From: Microbacterium sp. APC 3901
Lineage (GTDB): Bacteria; Actinomycetota; Actinomycetes; Actinomycetales; Microbacteriaceae
Length of the DNA: 64,000 bases
Direction: 5' to 3'
Assembly: GCF_030407765.1 (NCBI RefSeq)
Contig: NZ_JASDCU010000009.1
Span: forward strand, 119,753-183,752
Shown in pieces: positions 12,619 to 21,437 of this stretch. The first letter of the stretch is position 1; each line of letters opens with the position of its first letter. A model generated the notes under the pieces. It was not told the DNA's origin and did no database searches. It saw only the letters and a list, made by a program, of their open reading frames with translations. A program made the translations under genes and the position numbers.

Positions 12619-13555
12619 TCCCACATCTCAGAAGCACTACGTCGCTCCGATCGAGACGGAGTCGATTTCGGTCGACGCCGTCCGCATCTCCGACAAGCCC
12701 AGCAACCTGTGGCGAGACGCCTGGTTCGACCTGCGTCGTCGTCCGCTGTTCTGGTTCTCGATCGTGCTCGCGCTCTTCTTCTTCGTGATGGCGCTGTGGC
12801 CGGCGCTGTTCACCGCCACGCCACCGAACGCCGACTGCCAGCTGTCGAACAGCAACGGCGGTCCGGCGGACGGGCATCCACTCGGATTCACGTTCCAGGG
12901 ATGCGACATCTACGCACGTATCGTGTGGGGGTCGCAGACCTCCCTCGCTGTCGGGCTGATCGCGACCGTGATCTCGTCGCTTCTGGGCCTGATCATGGGG
13001 GCGCTCGCCGGCTTCTACGGCGGATGGCTCGACGGCCTGCTGTCGCGCATCGGCGACATCTTCTTCGCGATCCCGTACATCCTCGCGGCCGTGGTCGTGA
13101 TGACCGTGTTCCGTGACTCCCGTTCGGTCTGGACGCTCGCGTTCGCGATCGGCGGGTTCGCGTGGGCGTCCACCGCCCGTGTCGTGCGTGCCGAGGTGCT
13201 CCGTGTGCGTCAGGCCGATTTCGTCATCGCCTCACAGGCGCTCGGACAGTCGAAGTTCAAGATCCTTCTGAACCACGTCATTCCGAACGCGATCGCGCCG
13301 CTGCTCGTCGTCTCGACGCTCGGCCTCGCGGGGGCGATCGTCGCCGAAGCGACGCTGTCGTTCCTCGGCGTCGGTCTCGGCAGCGACGTGATGTCGTGGG
13401 GTAACGACATCGGCGATGCCCAGGCCTCGCTGCGTGTCGCGCCGATGGCACTCATCTATCCGTCGATCGCGCTCACCCTCGCGGTGCTGGCGTTCGTCAC
13501 CCTGGGCGAGCTCATCCGAGACGCCCTCGACCCGAAGGCGAGGGCACGCCGATGA
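12611..13555 (+). CDS. Peptide ABC transporter permease, DppC/OppC type
   Basis: A 314-residue permease with a cytoplasmic N-terminus of about 55 residues, a first membrane segment (FWFSIVLALFFFVMALWPALF) and an extracytoplasmic loop containing CQLSNSNGG and HPLGFTFQGCDIY, two cysteines that could pair. The EAA-type loop is ASQALGQSKFKILLNHVIP. It completes the pore with the DppB-type protein. The start ATG overlaps the upstream gene by 8 bases and its stop overlaps the ATPase start (ATGA). Confidence 0.95.
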   Translation: MPDPTSQKHYVAPIETESISVDAVRISDKPSNLWRDAWFDLRRRPLFWFSIVLALFFFVMALWPALFTATPPNADCQLSNSNGGPADGHPLGFTFQGCDIYARIVWGSQTSLAVGLIATVISSLLGLIMGALAGFYGGWLDGLLSRIGDIFFAIPYILAAVVVMTVFRDSRSVWTLAFAIGGFAWASTARVVRAEVLRVRQADFVIASQALGQSKFKILLNHVIPNAIAPLLVVSTLGLAGAIVAEATLSFLGVGLGSDVMSWGNDIGDAQASLRVAPMALIYPSIALTLAVLAFVTLGELIRDALDPKARARR

Positions 13556-15225
13556 GCGAGCGAATCACCGACCAGGTCCCGCTGCTGAGCATCCGCGATC
13601 TCACCGTCGCGTTCCGCACGCAGGAGGGCCTGCGCGAAGTGCTCCACGGAGTCAGCTTCGACGTCATGCCGGGAGAGACCGTCGCGATCGTCGGGGAGTC
13701 CGGCTCAGGGAAGTCCACGACGGCCACGGCCATCGTGAACCTGCTGCCCGGCACCGGTCAGGTCACCGCTGGGTCCATCACCCTCGAGGGGCGCGAGCTC
13801 ACGACGCTCAACCGTCGTGAGATCGAGGCCGTCCGCGGTCGGGACATCGGCTTCGTGCCGCAGGACCCGATGTCGAACCTCAATCCTGTCTGGAGCATCG
13901 GGTTCCAGGTGAAAGAGGCGATCCGTGCCAACGGCATCGCCCAGGGTCGCGAAGCCGCGAAGGCGCGCACGGTCGAGGTGCTGCAGCAGGCCGGGCTCGC
14001 CGACGCCGAGAAGCGTCTGCACCAGTTCCCGCATCAGTTCTCGGGTGGAATGCGCCAGCGTGCCCTGATCGGAATGGGCCTCGCGGCCGACCCGAAGCTG
14101 CTCATCGCCGACGAGCCGACCTCGGCTCTCGACGTGACGGTGCAGCGCGTGATCCTCGATCACATGGCGACGCTCACGCGCGACAAGGGCACCTCGGTGC
14201 TTCTGATCACGCACGACCTGGGCCTCGCGGCCGAGCGCGCGGACAAGATCATCGTGATGAACGGCGGCAACATCGTCGAGGCCGGTCCGAGCCGCGAGAT
14301 CCTCGAGAATCCGCAGCATCCCTACACCAAGCGGCTGGTCGCCGCGGCGCCCAGCGTGGCCTCGCAGCGCATCCAGGCGGTGGTGGAGGACAAAGGGATC
14401 GAAACCCGCGACAGCCTCGCGGCCATCCCGCCGACGGTACGCGTCGCGGGGCTCACGAAGGACTATCGGATCCGTCAGGGGGGCTTCCGCAGCGAGGCCT
14501 TCCGCGCGGTCGACGACGTGTCGTTCGAGATCCCCAAGGGCAAGACCCTCGCGCTGGTGGGGGAGTCGGGCTCGGGGAAGTCGACCGTCGCGAAGATGGT
14601 GCTGAAGCTCGAGGAGCCCACCAGCGGCACCATCGAGATCGACGGCCAGGACGTGTCGAAGCTGTCCAATGCTCAGGCATTCGGACTCCGTCGACGCATG
14701 CAGCCGGTGTTCCAGGACCCGTATGGGTCGCTCGACCCGCTGCGCAACATCGGCAACACGATCGCCGAGCCGCTGCAGATCCACGGCGTGGGCGATCGTG
14801 CCTCGCAGCGTGAACGCGTCGAGGAGCTGCTCGACCAGGTCTCACTGCCGCGCGTCCTCGCGAGCCGCTACCCGAACGAGCTCTCGGGCGGACAGCGTCA
14901 GCGTGTCGCGATCGCGCGTGCACTGGCGCTGAAGCCCGACATCATCGTGCTCGACGAGGCCGTCTCGGCGCTCGACGTGCTCGTGCAGGATCAGGTGCTG
15001 CAGCTGCTCGCCGAACTCCAGTCGGAGCTCGGGCTCACGTATCTGTTCATCACGCACGACCTCGCCGTCGTCCGCGTGTCGAGCGACCTCGTGTGCGTCA
15101 TGGAGAAGGGCAGGATCGTCGAGCAGGGCACTGTCGACGAGATCTTCGCCAACCCGCAGCAGGAGTACACCGATCGCCTGCTGAAGGCGATTCCCGGGGC
15201 GACGATCACTCTCGGCGGTCACTGA
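13552..15225 (+). CDS. Double ATPase of a peptide ABC transporter (DppD-DppF fusion)
   Basis: A 557-residue protein containing two complete ABC ATPase domains in one chain. Domain 1 has Walker A GESGSGKS at residues 48-55, signature FSGGMRQR and Walker B LLIADEPTSALDV; domain 2 has Walker A GESGSGKS at 337-344, signature LSGGQRQR and Walker B IIVLDEAVSALDV. Note DEA rather than DEP in domain 2. Each half ends with the oligopeptide-transporter tail (NPQHPYTKRLVAAAPS and NPQQEYTDRLLKAIPG). One gene thus replaces the two separate ATPases of the first importer. It is a common arrangement in actinobacteria. Confidence 0.95.
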   Translation: MSERITDQVPLLSIRDLTVAFRTQEGLREVLHGVSFDVMPGETVAIVGESGSGKSTTATAIVNLLPGTGQVTAGSITLEGRELTTLNRREIEAVRGRDIGFVPQDPMSNLNPVWSIGFQVKEAIRANGIAQGREAAKARTVEVLQQAGLADAEKRLHQFPHQFSGGMRQRALIGMGLAADPKLLIADEPTSALDVTVQRVILDHMATLTRDKGTSVLLITHDLGLAAERADKIIVMNGGNIVEAGPSREILENPQHPYTKRLVAAAPSVASQRIQAVVEDKGIETRDSLAAIPPTVRVAGLTKDYRIRQGGFRSEAFRAVDDVSFEIPKGKTLALVGESGSGKSTVAKMVLKLEEPTSGTIEIDGQDVSKLSNAQAFGLRRRMQPVFQDPYGSLDPLRNIGNTIAEPLQIHGVGDRASQRERVEELLDQVSLPRVLASRYPNELSGGQRQRVAIARALALKPDIIVLDEAVSALDVLVQDQVLQLLAELQSELGLTYLFITHDLAVVRVSSDLVCVMEKGRIVEQGTVDEIFANPQQEYTDRLLKAIPGATITLGGH

Positions 15226-15227
15226 GA

Positions 15228-15791
15228 GTGAGCACCGAACCTCGACCGGAGGCCGCACGGACATTCCGTGCGGCCTCCGGGCCTGTCTCCCTCGTTCTCT
15301 GCACGCTGCTGGCGATCTTCCTGCTCGGCGACGCCGTGGTGCGCGCGGGCTGGGGCCAGATGCTCCTGCTCGCCCCGTGGGTGCTGCTCGGACTCTGGGT
15401 CGTCTACGAGATCGCCTTCGTCTCTGTCGTGCGCGTCGACGGCGAGGGTGCCACGGTGCAGAACATGCTGCGCCGAACGTCATTCGGCTGGAGCCGTGTC
15501 CGCGATATCGACCTGCGCTGGCAGCTCGTGTTCTCGCTCGAGGACGGCTCGGACGTCTCGAGTTATGGGGGACCGGCGAGAGCGCGTCCGATTCGGCGCC
15601 CGGTGCGCGAGGACGACGAGGCCAAGGCGCCCGCCGGACTCCGCGAGCTCACCGAGATCCGTGACCGCTGGCAGGCAGCCCCGTCGACAGCTGACGCTCC
15701 GATCCGTCGCACCTGGGACTCTCAGGCGCTCATCGCGCTCGGCGTCATCGTGCTCGGGGCCGTGGCGTCGATCGTCATCGCGAACGGCTGA
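15228..15791 (+). CDS. PH-domain-like membrane protein, unknown function
   Basis: With GTG 15228, two bases after the ATPase stop, the product is 187 residues. Two hydrophobic segments near the N-terminus (VSLVLCTLLAIFLLGDAVV and MLLLAPWVLLGLWVVYEIAFV) are followed by a cytoplasmic beta-rich part resembling the bacterial PH domains attached to membrane segments (VVRVDGEGATVQNMLRRTSF, with RVRDIDLRWQLVF). A third hydrophobic segment closes the protein (ALGVIVLGAVASIVIANG). It may be co-transcribed with the importer only because of proximity; a functional link is not shown. Confidence 0.75.
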   Translation: MSTEPRPEAARTFRAASGPVSLVLCTLLAIFLLGDAVVRAGWGQMLLLAPWVLLGLWVVYEIAFVSVVRVDGEGATVQNMLRRTSFGWSRVRDIDLRWQLVFSLEDGSDVSSYGGPARARPIRRPVREDDEAKAPAGLRELTEIRDRWQAAPSTADAPIRRTWDSQALIALGVIVLGAVASIVIANG

Positions 15792-15804
15792 TCGCGCAGA
15801 GCAG

Positions 15805-16590
15805 TCAGCCGGGGAGCCCGAACAGCATCGGCCAGGTCGCCGCCGCCCAGGGGTAGCCGACGAACACCGTCGCGTCGATCAGGAAGTGCGCGACGAGGAA
15901 CGGCATGAGCCGTCCGCTGCGCTGGAACAGCCATCCGAAGAGCAGCCCCATCGCGAGGTTTCCGATGAACGCTCCCGGCCCCTGATAGAGGTGGTAACTC
16001 GCGCGCAGCACGGACGTGGTGAGGATGATCGCCCACGGCCCCCAGCCCAGCTGCCGGAGTCGGGCGAAGAGATAGCCGAGCACGACGAACTCCTCCTGCA
16101 GCGATGCGCGGGCTGCCGCGAGGAGGAGGACGGGGATCGTCCACCAGTGAGTGTCGAGTCCTGCGGGGTCGACCGCGACGAAGAGTCCGAGGGCACGCCC
16201 GGCGAGATACAGACCGAGACCGGGGATGCCGATGGCCGCGACCAGGAGGATCCCGCGACCGACATCCGGTCCGACGCGGGTGCCGTCGAGACCCAGCCTG
16301 CCCAGATGCGGCCTGGACGACTGCCACAGCAGGAAGCAGACGAGCAGCACGGGGACGAGGGAGAAACCGATCGACAGTATCTGGTAGATCAGGTCGAAGA
16401 TCTCGCGGTCGCTCCGGGACGGATTGAGGGTCGCGGTCTGATCGGCGAGGGGCGTCTCATCGGTGAGGCGGTAGGCCAGCTGGACGATCGCGTAGACGGC
16501 GGACTGACCGAGACCGAGTGCGAGGACGATCGCGATCTCCCACCACAGGCGAGCACGTGAAGGCGGGGAAGAGAGGTCTGCGGCGGTCAC
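15805..16590 (-). CDS. CPBP-family intramembrane metalloprotease
   Basis: A 261-residue multi-spanning protein of the CPBP (Abi, Rce1-like) family. I chose GTG 16590; the longer frame to 16731 runs into the promoter region of typA. The catalytic signatures are visible: EEFVVLGYL (the paired glutamates), LRASYHLYQG (histidine motif 2) and the third motif VAHFLIDAT. An arginine often found in the first motif (EExxxR) is replaced by a hydrophobic residue, as in a common actinobacterial subgroup. Substrate unknown. It is divergent from typA. Confidence 0.85.
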   Translation of the reverse strand: MTAADLSSPPSRARLWWEIAIVLALGLGQSAVYAIVQLAYRLTDETPLADQTATLNPSRSDREIFDLIYQILSIGFSLVPVLLVCFLLWQSSRPHLGRLGLDGTRVGPDVGRGILLVAAIGIPGLGLYLAGRALGLFVAVDPAGLDTHWWTIPVLLLAAARASLQEEFVVLGYLFARLRQLGWGPWAIILTTSVLRASYHLYQGPGAFIGNLAMGLLFGWLFQRSGRLMPFLVAHFLIDATVFVGYPWAAATWPMLFGLPG

Positions 16591-16691
16591 GCTCCTGATC
16601 GTACTTCGAGCGCTCAGGAACGACTCGCCCGAATACGATAGTCTGGAACGTCGGCTTCTCGGCAAAACCCCACACTCTTTAGGACATCTGC

Positions 16692-18605
16692 ATGGCGCAC
16701 GCCCTTCGCTCTGACCTCCGCAACGTCGCAATCGTCGCGCACGTCGACCACGGCAAGACCACCCTCGTCGACGCCATGCTGCGTCAGACGGGCTCGTTCG
16801 GTGAACACGCCCACGTCGATGAGCGCGCGATGGACTCGAACGACCTCGAGCGTGAGAAGGGCATCACGATCCTCGCCAAGAACACGGCGATCACCTACAA
16901 GGGCAAGCACGCTCAGGGCAAGGAGATCACGATCAACGTGATCGACACCCCCGGCCACGCCGACTTCGGCGGTGAGGTCGAGCGCGGCCTCTCCATGGTC
17001 GACGGTGTCGTGCTGCTCGTCGACGCCAGCGAGGGCCCGCTCCCGCAGACGCGCTTCGTGCTCCGCAAGGCCCTCGAGTCCAAGCTGCCCGTCATCCTCC
17101 TGGTCAACAAGACCGACCGTCCGGACGCTCGCATCGCCGAGGTCGAGGAAGAAGCGCACGACCTGCTCCTCGGCCTCGCCTCCGACCTCGTCGACGACGT
17201 GCCCGACCTCGACGTCGACGCTCTGCTCGACGTGCCGGTGGTCTACGCGTCCGGTCGTGCCGGCGCAGCATCGCAGAACCGTCCCGCCGACGGCTCGCTG
17301 CCCGACAACGACGACCTCGAGCCGCTCTTCGAGGCGATCCTCGAGCACGTCCCCGCTCCGGCGTACGACGACGAGGCGCCGCTCCAGGCCTGGGTCACGA
17401 ACCTCGACTCCAGCCCGTTCCTCGGTCGCCTCGCCCTGCTGCGCGTCTTCAACGGCACGCTCAAGAAGGGCCAGACCGTCGCCTGGGTCCGTGCCGACGG
17501 AACGCACCAGAACGCACGCATCACCGAGCTGCTCAAGACGCGTGCGCTCGAGCGCTACCCCGCCGAGTCCGCCGGCCCCGGCGACATCGTCGCCATCGCC
17601 GGCTTCGAGAACATCACGATCGGTGAGACCATCGCCGACCCCGAGGACGTCCGCCCGCTTCCGGCGATCACGGTCGACGACCCCGCCATCTCGATGACGA
17701 TCGGCACGAACACGTCGCCGCTCATGGGCAAGGTCAAGGGTCACAAGCTCACGGCTCGAATGGTCAAGGACCGTCTCGACAAGGAGCTGATCGGCAACGT
17801 CTCGCTCAAGGTCGTCGACATCGGACGCCCCGACGCCTGGGAGGTTCAGGGTCGTGGCGAGCTGGCTCTCGCCATCCTGGTCGAGAACATGCGTCGCGAG
17901 GGCTTCGAGCTCACCGTCGGCAAGCCGCAGGTGGTCACGAAGAAGATCGACGGCAAGACCTACGAGCCGTTCGAGCACCTCACGATCGACACGCCGGAGG
18001 AGCACCTCGGCGCCATCACGCAGCTGCTCGCGAACCGCAAGGGTCGCATGGAGAACATGACGAACCACGGCACCGGCTGGGTGCGCATGGAGTTCATCGT
18101 CCCGTCTCGTGGCCTCATCGGCTTCCGCAGCGAGTTCCTCACCACGACCCGCGGCACCGGAATCGCGAACGCGATCTCGCACGGCTACGAGCCGTGGGCA
18201 GGCTCGATCACGACGCGCCAGAACGGCTCCATCGTCGCCGACCGCCAGGGCGTCGTGACCCCGTTCGCGATGATCGCTCTGCAGGAGCGCATGTCGTTCT
18301 TCGTGCAGCCCACGCAGGAGGTCTACGAGGGCATGGTGATCGGCGAGAACTCGCGCGCCGACGACATGGACGTCAACATCACGAAGGAGAAGAAGCTCAC
18401 CAACATGCGTGCGGCGAGCTCCGACACCTTCGAGTCGATGACCCCGCCCCGTCAGCTCACCCTCGAGGAGAGCCTCGAGTTCGCGCGTGACGACGAATGC
18501 GTCGAGGTCACTCCCGAGGTCGTCCGCATCCGCAAGGTCAACCTCGACGCCAACACGCGTGCGCGCGAGACCGCTCGCCTGAAGCGCCAGGACGCCAACG
18601 TCTGA
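16692..18605 (+). CDS. typA: Ribosome-associated translational GTPase TypA/BipA
   Basis: A full-length 637-residue TypA. The GTPase motifs are clear: AHVDHGKTT (G1, residues 16-24), REKGITI (switch I), [14 protein letters not shown] (G3) and NKTDRPDAR (G4). The C-terminal half has the EF-G-like domains and the TypA-specific end ([22 protein letters not shown]). The family acts on the 70S ribosome and 50S assembly, chiefly under stress or cold. It is monocistronic by appearance: divergent CPBP gene upstream and a strong terminator right after the stop. Confidence 0.97.
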   Translation: MAHALRSDLRNVAIVAHVDHGKTTLVDAMLRQTGSFGEHAHVDERAMDSNDLEREKGITILAKNTAITYKGKHAQGKEITINVIDTPGHADFGGEVERGLSMVDGVVLLVDASEGPLPQTRFVLRKALESKLPVILLVNKTDRPDARIAEVEEEAHDLLLGLASDLVDDVPDLDVDALLDVPVVYASGRAGAASQNRPADGSLPDNDDLEPLFEAILEHVPAPAYDDEAPLQAWVTNLDSSPFLGRLALLRVFNGTLKKGQTVAWVRADGTHQNARITELLKTRALERYPAESAGPGDIVAIAGFENITIGETIADPEDVRPLPAITVDDPAISMTIGTNTSPLMGKVKGHKLTARMVKDRLDKELIGNVSLKVVDIGRPDAWEVQGRGELALAILVENMRREGFELTVGKPQVVTKKIDGKTYEPFEHLTIDTPEEHLGAITQLLANRKGRMENMTNHGTGWVRMEFIVPSRGLIGFRSEFLTTTRGTGIANAISHGYEPWAGSITTRQNGSIVADRQGVVTPFAMIALQERMSFFVQPTQEVYEGMVIGENSRADDMDVNITKEKKLTNMRAASSDTFESMTPPRQLTLEESLEFARDDECVEVTPEVVRIRKVNLDANTRARETARLKRQDANV

Positions 18606-18618
18606 GAATCGTCTAAGA

Positions 18619-18662
18619 AAAGGGGCCCTGTCCTGCCGGAAACGGCAGGGCAGGGCCCCTTT
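18619..18662 (+). terminator. Terminator of typA
   Basis: A 20-bp stem with one G-T pair (18619-18638 with 18643-18662) closed by a GAAA tetraloop, 14 bases after the typA stop, flanked by A-rich and TTTCT sequence. Confidence 0.85.
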
Positions 18663-18770
18663 CTCACGAAACGTCCAGGCATGCCGTTGCAGAATCGTTA
18701 CCTTGCGCCTGGGGCAAATCTCCCGATGAGTGTCCTGCGACGGGCGTACGACGACCCGAAAGTCGAACCC

Positions 18771-19655
18771 ATGCTTCAGAACACCCGTGCGCTTCGGCGC
18801 GCACACGCGGCGGCATCAGCTCGCAACGCGATCACTGCACGTCGCCCCACCCTGATCCTCGGAACGATCGCCGGAGGCGTGCTCGGCCTCGCCCTCACTG
18901 TCGGCATCGTCTCTGCCCCCGCCGCGGGCGCCGAGGTGCCGGACGCCGTCGCCGACGTCGCGTCCTTCGTCACCGGTGAGCCGGAGGCGCTGGCGAAGAG
19001 CACCGACGACTCGGCCCTCACCATGGTCGCCGCTCAGGACGCCGTCGCGGCGGCCGAGGCGCTCAACGCCGAGGTGGCGGCATCGGGTCTCGACCTCGGC
19101 GCCGCGCCCTCTGCTGTCGACACGGCCGACGTGACCGCCTGGGTCGGTCAGCTCGCGGACCGAGGCGAGTTCTCGAACAGGGAGCTGTCCAGCCTCACGG
19201 CGTATGCGGTCACAGGGACGGACGAGATCGTCGCTGAGACCGCCGCCTTGCAGGAGTCGTACGTCGCGGCTCAGCAGGCGAAGGCAGCTGCGGATGCCGC
19301 TGCGGAGCAGGCTGCGGCCGAAGCCGCGGCACTCGCGCAGACGAACACCGTCGATGGTGCGAAGTCCGTGGCGCGTGACATCGCGGCGAGCCAGTACGGA
19401 TGGGGCGACGATCAGTTCTCCTGCCTGGAATCGCTGTGGACCAAGGAATCCGGTTGGAACTACCAGGCGTACAACGCCTCCGGAGGCGCGACGGGGATTC
19501 CGCAGGCTCTGCCAGGAAGCAAGATGGCGTCTGCCGGATCCGACTGGCAGACCAATGCGGCCACTCAGATCCGCTGGGGCCTCGGGTACATCTCATCGGT
19601 GTACGGCACCCCGTGCAGCGCATGGGGTCACTCGCAGTCCGTGAACTGGTACTGA
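18771..19655 (+). CDS. Cell-wall transglycosylase-like exported protein
   Basis: With ATG 18771 the product is 294 residues: a basic N-terminus, one hydrophobic segment (TLILGTIAGGVLGLALTVGIV), an Ala-rich probably helical middle with coiled-coil character (about residues 180-215), and a C-terminal lysozyme-like domain. The last 95 residues match the aggregation-promoting-factor C-terminal/transglycosylase-like domain: SQYGWGDDQFSCLESLW, then a candidate catalytic glutamate in TKESGWNY, then GATGIPQA and the end GHSQSVNWY. Two cysteines could form a disulfide. Starts at 18726 or 18681 would be possible; none has a convincing ribosome binding site. Likely role: peptidoglycan cleavage or remodelling outside the membrane. 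Confidence 0.75.
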   Translation: MLQNTRALRRAHAAASARNAITARRPTLILGTIAGGVLGLALTVGIVSAPAAGAEVPDAVADVASFVTGEPEALAKSTDDSALTMVAAQDAVAAAEALNAEVAASGLDLGAAPSAVDTADVTAWVGQLADRGEFSNRELSSLTAYAVTGTDEIVAETAALQESYVAAQQAKAAADAAAEQAAAEAAALAQTNTVDGAKSVARDIAASQYGWGDDQFSCLESLWTKESGWNYQAYNASGGATGIPQALPGSKMASAGSDWQTNAATQIRWGLGYISSVYGTPCSAWGHSQSVNWY

Positions 19656-19684
19656 GCCGCCGCGCGACTGACCACTTCCCACCC

Positions 19685-19719
19685 GAGACCCACCCCGCAT
19701 GCGTGCGGTGGTGGGTCTC
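19685..19719. terminator. Bidirectional terminator between the transglycosylase-like and XRE genes
   Basis: A 10-bp outer stem (19685-19694 with 19710-19719) continues into a 5-bp inner stem (19695-19699 with 19704-19708) with a TGCG loop and one bulged base. It lies between convergent genes, 20 bases from the XRE stop codon. Confidence 0.65.
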
Positions 19720-19738
19720 GGCATGACGGGAGCGGCGC

Positions 19739-20287
19739 TCAGCGGAGCTCGGAGATGAGAACCGCGCTGGTTCCGGTGGCGATCGCTTCGAAGACGTGCG
19801 GTGCGTCTCCGGCATACGAGAGGTAGTCGCCGGGGCCCAGCAGCACCGGCGCGTCCGTCGGGCCGATCCGAGCCTGGCCCGTGATGAGGACCACGTGCTC
19901 GGTGGTCCCCGGGTGGTGCGGATCGGAGCGGCGATGTTCACCGGGCTCCGCCTGGATCAGATACACGTCCCGGCGTGCACCCGGAGGACTCGCCGACAGC
20001 AGGGTGGCGCTGTATGCCGCCGCTGACGACGGTACGCCGGCGAGGTCCTCGGCCCTGATGAGGGTCGGCGCGTTGGCCTGCTGATCGACGAGCACGGCGA
20101 AGGGCACGCCGAGTGCGACGCCCAGTGCCCACAGGGTCTCGACGCTGGGATTGCCCGAGCCTGTCTCGAGCTGCGAGACGGTCGCCTTCGAGATCCCGGC
20201 CCGGCGTGCGAGTTCGGAGACGGACAGGGCGGCTCGCTCGCGCTCTCTGCGCAGGGTGCGGGCGATACGGGTTCGGAGATCCTCCAT
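19739..20287 (-). CDS. XRE-family transcriptional regulator with cupin domain
   Basis: A 182-residue regulator: an N-terminal helix-turn-helix of the XRE type (about residues 10-62; SVSELARRAGISKATVSQLE and GNPSVETLWALG) and a C-terminal cupin sensor (about 105-180; EHRRSDPHHPGTTEHVVLI). HTH-cupin proteins of this layout are commonly encoded beside azlC-azlD and other exporters. The gene is divergent from azlCD. Its predicted promoter would place the mRNA start at or next to the ATG, so the transcript may be leaderless. Likely an autoregulated local repressor; the ligand is unknown. Confidence 0.88.
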   Translation of the reverse strand: MEDLRTRIARTLRRERERAALSVSELARRAGISKATVSQLETGSGNPSVETLWALGVALGVPFAVLVDQQANAPTLIRAEDLAGVPSSAAAYSATLLSASPPGARRDVYLIQAEPGEHRRSDPHHPGTTEHVVLITGQARIGPTDAPVLLGPGDYLSYAGDAPHVFEAIATGTSAVLISELR

Positions 20288-20293
20288 GCGTTC

Positions 20294-20322
20294 ATTATGT
20301 CAAACGATCGTTCGCTTGACTA
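20294..20322 (-). promoter_or_regulatory. Candidate promoter of the XRE-cupin gene
   Basis: On the minus strand CATAAT (20299-20294) is a 5 of 6 match to the -10 box, with TAGTCA (20322-20317) 17 bases upstream as a weak -35. Transcription would start near 20287, which is the A of the start codon. Confidence 0.4.
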
Positions 20323-20376
20323 TTCGGTTCACGTTGTTCAGAATGATGACCATGTGTTCAGTACAGCGAACGATCG
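20303..20376. promoter_or_regulatory. Paired operator candidate in the XRE/azlC intergenic region
   Basis: The 12-mer CGATCGTTCGCT (20305-20316) recurs as its exact reverse complement AGCGAACGATCG (20365-20376), 48 bases apart. The left copy also lies inside a 10-bp palindrome AACGATCGTT (20303-20312). The left site abuts the azlC -35 box and lies within the regulator promoter; the right site lies just before the azlC start. This geometry suits binding by the adjacent regulator, possibly with looping. No binding data can be inferred. Confidence 0.5.
20316..20344 (+). promoter_or_regulatory. Candidate azlC promoter
   Basis: TTGACT (20316-20321) and CAGAAT (20339-20344) are separated by 17 bases, 5 of 6 and 4 of 6 matches to the housekeeping consensus. 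The predicted start near 20351 leaves a leader of about 30 bases before the ATG at 20381. Confidence 0.4.
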
Positions 20377-20380
20377 CCCG

Positions 20381-21091
20381 ATGAGGGCCGAGCGCGAGGT
20401 CTGGCGCGAGGCACTGGGGGTGGTCCTCGCGACCAGCGCCTACGGCGTCTCGTTCGGCGCCCTCGCCGTGGCATCCGGTCTCGACGTCTGGCAGTCGTGT
20501 GTGCTCAGCCTGTTGATGTTCACCGGCGGGTCGCAGTTCGCCTTCGTCGGGGTGTTCGCCGCCGGGGGAGTGTCCGCGCTTCCCTCGGCGATCGCCTCGG
20601 CCACACTGCTCGGGGTGCGCAACGTCGCGTACGGCATGCGGATGTCGCCGATCGTAGGCACCACGCCCGTGCGCCGCGTCGCTGCAGCGCACTTCACGAT
20701 CGATGAGTCGACAGCGGTGGCCATCTCGCAGAACGATCCCCGCCTGAGGCAGGTCGGCTTCTGGGTCACCGGAGTCGGGATATTCGTCGGGTGGAACCTC
20801 ACGACGCTGGTCGGCGCGCTCGTCGGCGACGTGCTCGGAGACCCGAAGGCCTGGGGGCTGGATGCGGCTGCTGCCGCAGCCTTCCTCGCCCTGCTCTGGC
20901 CACGTCTCAAGAAGCGCCAGGCGATCGCGGTCGGCGTCGCAGCCGCAGTCATCGCGGCGGCGCTCACGCCGTTCATCATGCCGGGCCTGCCCGTGCTGGT
21001 CGCCGCCGTCGTCGCGATCGTCGTGGGTTGGTTCGACTGGCTGGGGAGAGCCGGCGCTTCGACGGCGATCAACGGGGAGGTGGGCCGGTGA
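20381..21091 (+). CDS. azlC: AzlC-family permease, branched-chain amino acid export
   Basis: A 236-residue membrane protein of the AzlC (LIV-E) family, the large subunit of a two-part exporter of branched-chain amino acids or related compounds. I chose ATG 20381 because the longer frame would begin upstream of the predicted promoter. Family landmarks: EALGVVLATSAYGVSFGALA, the FTGGSQFAFVG segment, and TIDESTAVA near residue 108. Several membrane segments follow. The AzlD partner begins within its stop codon. Probably controlled by the divergent XRE-cupin regulator. Confidence 0.92.
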   Translation: MRAEREVWREALGVVLATSAYGVSFGALAVASGLDVWQSCVLSLLMFTGGSQFAFVGVFAAGGVSALPSAIASATLLGVRNVAYGMRMSPIVGTTPVRRVAAAHFTIDESTAVAISQNDPRLRQVGFWVTGVGIFVGWNLTTLVGALVGDVLGDPKAWGLDAAAAAAFLALLWPRLKKRQAIAVGVAAAVIAAALTPFIMPGLPVLVAAVVAIVVGWFDWLGRAGASTAINGEVGR

Positions 21092-21402
21092 GCGTCTGGA
21101 GTGCGATCCTGCTCGCCGCAGTGATCTGCCTGGCCCTCAAAGCAACGGGCTATCTTGTGCCGCCGAGCGTGCTCGAGGCGCCCCGACCGGCGCGCATCTC
21201 AGACCTGCTGACCGTTGCGCTTCTCGCCGCGCTCGTGGCAGTCCAGACCCTGGGTTCCGGGCAGGCTGTGGTCGTCGATGCACGGGTTCCCGCCCTGCTC
21301 GTCGCGGCCGGTCTCTTGTGGCTGCGTCAGTCGTTCCTCGTCGTGGTGTTCACCGCTGCACTCGTGGCCGCCCTCCTGCGCCTACTCGGTCTCGCTGTCT
21401 GA
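21088..21402 (+). CDS. azlD: AzlD-family small subunit of the branched-chain amino acid exporter
   Basis: A 104-residue protein that is nearly all membrane: VWSAILLAAVICLALKATGY, then a short polar stretch (LEAPRPARISDLL) and two or three more hydrophobic segments. This is the AzlD layout. GTG 21088 overlaps the azlC stop by 4 bases (GTGA), which indicates translational coupling of the two subunits. Confidence 0.9.
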   Translation: MSVWSAILLAAVICLALKATGYLVPPSVLEAPRPARISDLLTVALLAALVAVQTLGSGQAVVVDARVPALLVAAGLLWLRQSFLVVVFTAALVAALLRLLGLAV

Positions 21403-21437
21403 GCCGGACAGATCATCTGCGCGCGTAGGATCGACTC

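Noticed and set aside
16614..18806. A 730-codon open frame on the minus strand opposite typA.
   Set aside because: It is antisense to a perfectly conserved TypA, has biased Arg/Asp/Glu/Val composition typical of the shadow frame of GC-rich genes, and no recognisable domain.
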